Source: Cardiocondyla obscurior (Eukaryota > Arthropoda > Insecta > Hymenoptera > Formicidae). From it: a stretch of 64,000 nucleotides of DNA. Shown piece after piece: positions 61,452 to 64,000 of the stretch. Positions within the stretch are counted from its first letter, which is position 1, and every line of letters starts with the position of its first letter. Position numbers and translations under genes: made by a program. Location: NCBI RefSeq assembly GCF_019399895.1, contig NC_091880.1, forward strand, positions 2,790,001 to 2,854,000, given 5' to 3'. Below the pieces are notes generated by a model, which was not told the origin of the DNA, made no database searches, and was given only the letters and a program-made list of their open reading frames with translations.

Positions 61452-63804
61452 CTCTCTCTCGCGCGCGTGCTTAAAAGACACATTTTTTCAGAAATTTTGT
61501 AGCGTTCGCGAGCTCACGAAGCTCGTTTAATTCAATTAATTGTAACATCGATATTTTCTCCTTTAAGTGCAGATAAAGTACAGCGTGCTTATCACTTAAG
61601 CTACCCCACTTCGCTTTCTTTGCATCGATACAAAAATAATCACCTTCATTCACGGCTCCCTACTTTCACAGCAACAAATTCCCGCGGGAAGTATGTCTTA
61701 ATTAACGGCGGTGTGAACAACGGCCGTTGATAATATTCGTACCGATAATTACAAAAGTGTGCTAAAAAGGCGCGAGGGATAAAATATAAGTAAAATCGCA
61801 ATTAGAAAATAGAGGCATTTGAAAATATTGATCATGAAATATCTTGTCAAATCGACGTTTCGACACGACATATTATTATTATTATTTTTTTAATAGTTGA
61901 CTTTGGCTTCAATAGACTATGATACGTGATAAAAAAAAAAAATAATAATATCCGCAATCGGCTTGGAACTCTCGAAACATCTCGTGTATATTTTCATGTT
62001 ATTGTGCTTAGACTGTCAGATATCAATTGTAAAACAGAAGTAACGCATAAAAAAGTAATTTCTCAATCTGGTTCCAATCGACAAATTAATTTTTTATCAG
62101 TTGTATTATATGACTTTATCGACGTCTACGTGAATGATTTCTAGTCAAGATGCTCACTCATAGTTCGCAGGAAATGTCGCTTTGAACGATTATATCATGT
62201 TAAAACTAAAATAGAATATAATTAAAGGAACGTGCTAAAGAAAATAATTTTGATATCCGCGTTTAGATGTTTCGAAGCTTAAGTGTACAACCACCAAACA
62301 TACATATTATTTATGTATTCAAAGGTGAAGAAGCACTTTATTATACAACAAGAGTGCAGTAATAATTTTTTTTTTTTTTTTTAATAAATCGGATATACAA
62401 ATGACATCGAGGAAAAGCACGTTCAGGGCACTTTGTTTCATCAGCGACCTCAGATCAAATTCAATTCGATCGAAGAGGTGGAAATTAAAATATAGCACAT
62501 TTTTGTTTCTTTCTGATTTTAATTTAGTTCTCACTCGCTTCGCGGTAAGCATAAAAAAAAAAATATATGTATAACTGCAAAATGTTTTGTGAGTAGCAAC
62601 ATTTCACATACCACGTGCCTCGAGAAATAATATGATACATACATGCATAATATGTACAATATGTTTTTTTTCTTCTCGCCGTTAAATTTTGTAGATGCCA
62701 CAATTATTTCCACTAACGGGAAACGTTTAATCCGTATAATGTAGTATTGATATATACTCTATCGTGAGTAAGATATTAATGAAAGCGAGTCTTGAGAAAC
62801 ATTTTTAAAGTTCAAAGACAGGAATTAAAACTCTTTTAATTATCAGTATATTAATACGATTAATATTTTAATACATCTTACAATCAAGACAGTTATGCTG
62901 AATATCGTAAACAATTATACTTTTGCATGCACTTGGAATTTTCTTTAAAATACTCATTTGCTATGTTCAATTAAATCTGATCGAACAACGCGATAGTTAC
63001 CACGAGAAAAAAAAAAAAGAAAAAAAAAAGGGAAAAACTGAAGAAATCAAAAATTATATATGTTTCGAACCTTAATAGTAATTCTAACTATGTCACAAGT
63101 ATATTGATACAGAAATACCAAGACATTGGATGGATTTTAATTAAACACACGGGTCGTCCGACTGATTTATGTAAATACTTCGCGTTCGATTACGTGCTGC
63201 ACGCTTCATAATTACAGCTCCGAAGAAAAAGATATCGCGGTGTGGTGATTTCGACGGAAAATATTTACCAGTTTCCGTTTCTTTGTTTTTTTTTTCTTTT
63301 TTCACCTGAGCATAAAACCCGAAGTGGCTGTATAAATTTCGGCGCTGGGCGACGATCCTTGAATTACGGCACCTCGAATCTGTATCGTGCAATCGTGCGT
63401 GCAATCGCGGCTGTGTATTTATCGTTACTCGAGATAAGACTGGGTTATGTCACTTTCGCGCAACGATGCACGCGTCTCACTTGGATGATTCGCGTTAACA
63501 CTTTCGCAGATGTCCCGGACACTTCGAAACGCCGTCGATACACTACTAGAGTCACGCCTCGAACGCTCGCAATTAAATTTCGTTACCTAGCTATATATAT
63601 ATGTATATATATATATTTTTTTTTTTAATTTATACCGAAGTTAAAGTATTTACAAAATCTCGCTTCCGACTGGCAATTTTGCCTCACAATGTTGCCCTCT
63701 GCGAAACCGATCGCGCCGATACCACCGCAGCTTAGCAATACGTACCGCTTGATTTGAAGGGCTTAATGCATTCACGGGTGAAAGGTTCGTCGGACGAACG
63801 AGTC

Positions 63805-64000
63805 TCAGCTGCTACCGGGCACTGATATGACGTGGTAACCTGCGGAGGACGCCGAATGCAGTGGTATCGGCGAGTGTCGGTTCCCGTTGGGCTGCTGCTG
63901 CTGTGGCGGTACTTGCAAAGAGCGATAATCAAGCGCTGGAGCTGCCGGATGCTGACCTTCTCGGTGTCTGCGTAGATCGACCTTTCTTTGAAACGCCTTC
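63805..64000 (-). CDS. sens: Senseless (GFI1 homologue), C-terminal end only
   Basis: The minus-strand frame enters at the window edge with KAFQRKVDLRRHREGQH and runs 64 full codons to TGA (63807-63805). This is the second half of the last C2H2 finger of the GFI1/Senseless family, where vertebrate and fly proteins share FQRKVDLRRHRE. The two zinc histidines are seen (H-x4-H); the cysteines lie outside the window. A 48-residue tail follows that is proline/glutamine/serine-rich and ends HVISVPGSS. Senseless is a nuclear zinc-finger regulator that works with proneural bHLH proteins to specify sensory organ precursors. Vertebrate GFI1 stops almost at once after this finger, so the tail is a lineage extension. 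Senseless and a senseless-2 paralogue cannot be told apart from this fragment. Confidence 0.9.
   Translation of the reverse strand, partial: KAFQRKVDLRRHREGQHPAAPALDYRSLQVPPQQQQPNGNRHSPIPLHSASSAGYHVISVPGSS

Larger units (their letters stand above)
61184..63804 (-). other. Probable 3' UTR of senseless
   Basis: The stretch follows the senseless stop codon on the minus strand. A candidate poly(A) signal, AATAAA on the minus strand, is at 61189-61184. It lies just downstream of a miR-9a-like target site (61287-61264) and a Brd-box type heptamer AGCTTTA (61451-61445). These two sites are typical of 3' UTRs of neural genes and are why I extend the UTR this far, about 2.6 kb. Its true end is inferred. 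Confidence 0.6.

Overview
The window is insect nuclear DNA, most likely from a hymenopteran and plausibly an ant (inference, not proven). It has small genes with GT-AG introns, a mosaic of CpG-dense islands and AT-rich stretches, many poly-A/T runs, and proteins that read as close relatives of Drosophila and vertebrate genes. I rebuilt the exons by eye from protein frames and splice sites.

The left 28 kb is gene-dense. In order it holds Clic (+, 6.9-7.9 kb, first coding exon not found), TAB2 (+, CpG-rich 5' leader near 10.7 kb, coding 15.8-19.5 kb), SYF2 (-, 20.7-21.7 kb), a ZAD-domain protein (+, 22.4-25.6 kb) and RNA polymerase subunit RPB6 (-, 27.4-28.1 kb). TAB2 and SYF2 converge, SYF2 and the ZAD gene share a roughly 720-bp head-to-head promoter, and the ZAD gene and RPB6 converge. 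The set covers chloride/redox biology, innate immune kinase signalling, splicing, probable DNA binding and transcription; it is a housekeeping neighbourhood, not a pathway cluster.

From 28.1 to about 61.2 kb there is a gene desert with no recognisable protein gene. At its right end, on the minus strand, lie the last 64 codons of senseless (the GFI1 homologue) and a long 3' UTR. That UTR carries an almost fully complementary miR-9a target site, which fits the known miR-9a/senseless circuit of Drosophila.

The most interesting undescribed structure is a family of related exon-like segments in four places: minus strand at 6.3 kb, and plus strand at 30.5, 50.7 and 51.3 kb. Each has a purine-rich core (GAGAGGAGGAGG...) followed directly by a 5' splice site, and two copies have a matching mini-exon downstream. 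Indels between copies break any common reading frame, so they look like a multi-copy spliced non-coding RNA family. A second family, about 200-270 bp with long terminal inverted repeats, occurs near 14.1, 28.5 and 55.7 kb. A separate near-perfect 46-bp-arm palindrome lies near 11.8 kb.
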